A DNA stretch of 13,223 bases, taken from assembly GCA_014379075.1 (NCBI GenBank), contig JACMMN010000216.1:1-13223 (forward strand), written 5' to 3'. Position numbers and translations under genes: made by a program. This DNA comes from Pyrinomonadaceae bacterium. GTDB lineage: Bacteria; Acidobacteriota; Blastocatellia; Pyrinomonadales; Pyrinomonadaceae. Below the pieces are notes generated by a model, which saw only the letters and a program-made list of their open reading frames with translations, searched no databases and was not told where the DNA came from. Below are positions 12,013 to 13,223 of this stretch, one piece after another (the first letter of the stretch is position 1; each line of letters starts with the position of its first letter).

Positions 12013-12261
12013 ATGAAAAAACTTCAGGAAGAACATGAAAAAGAGCTGCGGGAAATACATGAACATCTGTGGGGGATCCACGAGCAGCTAACACCCTTTA
12101 AGGATGTCGAAGGCGTCCGGGCAAGTGCTGCACGGTCCTTAAAACAGATCAGGATCTATCTCGAAAAGTCCGTATGGGAAATAGACTACGCCCTCCGGGA
12201 TCTGAAGATCGAGCCGAACGGAGGCTATCGAAATGTTCCCGAGACTTTCGACGAAAATTAG
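12013..12261 (+). CDS. Small helical charged protein, function unknown
   Basis: An 82-aa product that I do not recognise. It opens M-K-K-L-Q-E-E-H-E-K-E-L-R-E-I-H-E-H-L and looks almost wholly helical. It has heptad-like spacing in residues 3-27, a second amphipathic helix at about 32-65 (G-V-R-A-S-A-A-R-S-L-K-Q-I-R) and a polar tail ending F-D-E-N. It has no cysteine, signal peptide or membrane helix, so it would be a cytoplasmic coiled-coil or adaptor-type protein. No strong ribosome site precedes ATG 12013. The composition is much more protein-like than the overlapping minus-strand frame. It stands alone: 75 bases upstream there is nothing, and 249 bases separate it from the peptidase gene. 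Confidence 0.5.
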   Translation: MKKLQEEHEKELREIHEHLWGIHEQLTPFKDVEGVRASAARSLKQIRIYLEKSVWEIDYALRDLKIEPNGGYRNVPETFDEN

Positions 12262-12510
12262 AGCGTTGGAACAAGGATGTAAGAATAATTCAGGTAATGC
12301 CGCCATCACGACGAACCTGATACAATTATCCGTCACGCTCATTAACTTGATCATTTCCGCTGTTTTCATAAAGCTCCTCCCCAGAACGCAATACCGATTT
12401 TTAATGCAACATGACGTTTCATTTTGTAATCGTATGAACTGCGCGTTTACAGCGTTTGGGTTATACTGTCATAAATTGAGCCTATTTTATTTTACAAAGG
12501 AAAATTAATA

Positions 12511-13223
12511 ATGAATCAAAGGAAAAATGCTTTTCTTTCTCTGTTCCTGACGTTTGCGGTGATGCTTTCTTCGGTATCTTTCAGCTTCGCGCGTTTCGAA
12601 GAAGGTATGTTCACGCCCGACCAGATACGCAACCTTCCGCTTAAGAAGAAGGGCTTGAAGATCAAGCCCGAAGAGATCTACAATCCGGCCGGCGGCGGTT
12701 TGACCGATGCGGTCATTCGCCTGAGCATAGGCTGCACGGCCGAATTCGTATCGCCCGACGGGTTGATATTGACGAACCACCACTGCGGCTTCGACGCTCT
12801 CGTCTCCGCTTCAACGCCTGAAAAAGACCTGGTTGAAACCGGCTTCAAAGCCGACAATCGCGGCGGTGAGATTCCCGCCAAAGGCTATTCGATATACATC
12901 ACCCAGCGTGTCGAAGATGTAACGGCCAAGATAAAGGCGGGAACAGAATCGTTGTCCGGCGAAGGTCTCACGGCTGCGATCAAGAAAAACACCGACGACC
13001 TCACGACCGCAGAGCAGGCAAAGGCCCCGAAAGGCTCGGTCATCCGGATTCAAATGCTGAACAGCGGCTATTTTCATTACCTGTATCAGACGATGCAGAT
13101 AAAAGACGTCCGCGTCGTGTACGCTCCGCCCCGCAACATCGGCGTCTTTGGCGGTGACCCCGACAATTTCGAATGGACGCGCCACACCGGCGACTTTACC
13201 TTCCTGCGTGCTTATTCAGCACC
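12511..13223 (+). CDS. S46-family dipeptidyl-peptidase (DPP7/DPP11-like), 3' end beyond the window
   Basis: The frame is open from ATG 12511 to the window edge (237 codons), about one third of the ~700-residue family length. AAAGGAAAA stands seven bases before the ATG. Residues 1-27 are a signal peptide (M-N-Q-R-K, hydrophobic core, cut near S-F-A), followed by E-E-G-M-F like the mature start of S46 enzymes. The chymotrypsin-fold half shows L-I-L-T-N-H-H-C-G-F-D at 85-95 with the catalytic His, and D-N-F-E-W-T-R-H-T-G-D-F at 218-229, where D228 is the probable catalytic Asp. The catalytic Ser lies outside the window. S46 enzymes release dipeptides from peptide N-termini in the periplasm and feed peptide-using metabolism. 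Specificity (DPP7 hydrophobic or DPP11 acidic P1) cannot be decided because the specificity residue near the Ser is not visible. Confidence 0.93.
   Translation, partial: MNQRKNAFLSLFLTFAVMLSSVSFSFARFEEGMFTPDQIRNLPLKKKGLKIKPEEIYNPAGGGLTDAVIRLSIGCTAEFVSPDGLILTNHHCGFDALVSASTPEKDLVETGFKADNRGGEIPAKGYSIYITQRVEDVTAKIKAGTESLSGEGLTAAIKKNTDDLTTAEQAKAPKGSVIRIQMLNSGYFHYLYQTMQIKDVRVVYAPPRNIGVFGGDPDNFEWTRHTGDFTFLRAYSA

Noticed and set aside
12139..12369. 76-codon minus-strand open frame with a GGGGAGGAG ribosome-like site
   Set aside because: The upstream site is good, but half the frame is antisense to the more protein-like 82-aa gene and the composition looks random. A short real peptide from 12369 remains possible.
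12233..12508. 91-codon plus-strand open frame before the S46 gene
   Set aside because: It overlaps the end of the 82-aa gene, lacks a ribosome site, and its sequence is AT-driven without domain features.

Overview
The window reads as chromosomal DNA of a mid-GC Gram-negative-type bacterium, most likely an Acidobacteriota member of the Blastocatellia/Pyrinomonadaceae type. This is inferred from protein style only: secreted proteins with D-x-D-G-D...V-Y-R-P...W-Y repeats, an S46 peptidase, a PDZ/multi-TM/GAF/PP2C signalling phosphatase, and two near-perfect sigma-54 promoters. No rRNA, tRNA, CRISPR array, insertion sequence or phage gene was seen.

Layout. (1) 1-1489, plus strand: the end of rlmH (23S rRNA methyltransferase), overlapping by ATGA a DksA/TraR-type zinc-finger gene, then a ComF-family phosphoribosyltransferase. 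(2) 1508-4730, minus strand: tsaD (tRNA t6A synthesis), then a secreted PQQ-type sugar dehydrogenase with six C-terminal Ca-binding-like repeats. The dehydrogenase transcript seems to end in a terminator lying inside the 3' end of the convergent comF gene. (3) 4842-5491: a 70-aa single-pass membrane protein with its own terminator and a perfect sigma-54 promoter. (4) 5492-8092, minus: a large membrane-bound PP2C/SpoIIE phosphatase, divergent from (5) 8283-9707, plus: a DUF2779 protein with a Cas4/RecB-like half and a half carrying DEDDy exonuclease-type motifs. (6) 9767-10832, minus: an apparent three-gene operon of hemerythrin, a histone H1-like Lys/Ala-rich protein and a 49-aa lmo0937-type (DUF5670) membrane protein, behind a second sigma-54 promoter. 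(7) 11036-11614, plus: a divergent stand-alone MEDS-domain sensor ending in a strong terminator. (8) 11615-12012: a gap holding a perfect 13-bp hairpin. (9) 12013-12261: an orphan 82-aa helical protein. (10) 12511-13223: the first third of a secreted S46 dipeptidyl-peptidase cut by the window edge.

How it may work together. The left end is housekeeping (ribosome and tRNA modification, DksA-like transcription control). The right half looks like a stress or gas-response neighbourhood: two sigma-54 units (a small membrane protein; hemerythrin + H1-like + small membrane protein), a MEDS sensor facing the hemerythrin operon, and an RsbU/SpoIIE-type phosphatase nearby. That these form one circuit is inference. 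The most unusual items are the sigma-54-driven hemerythrin/H1-like/DUF5670 operon and the dual-nuclease layout of the DUF2779 protein.
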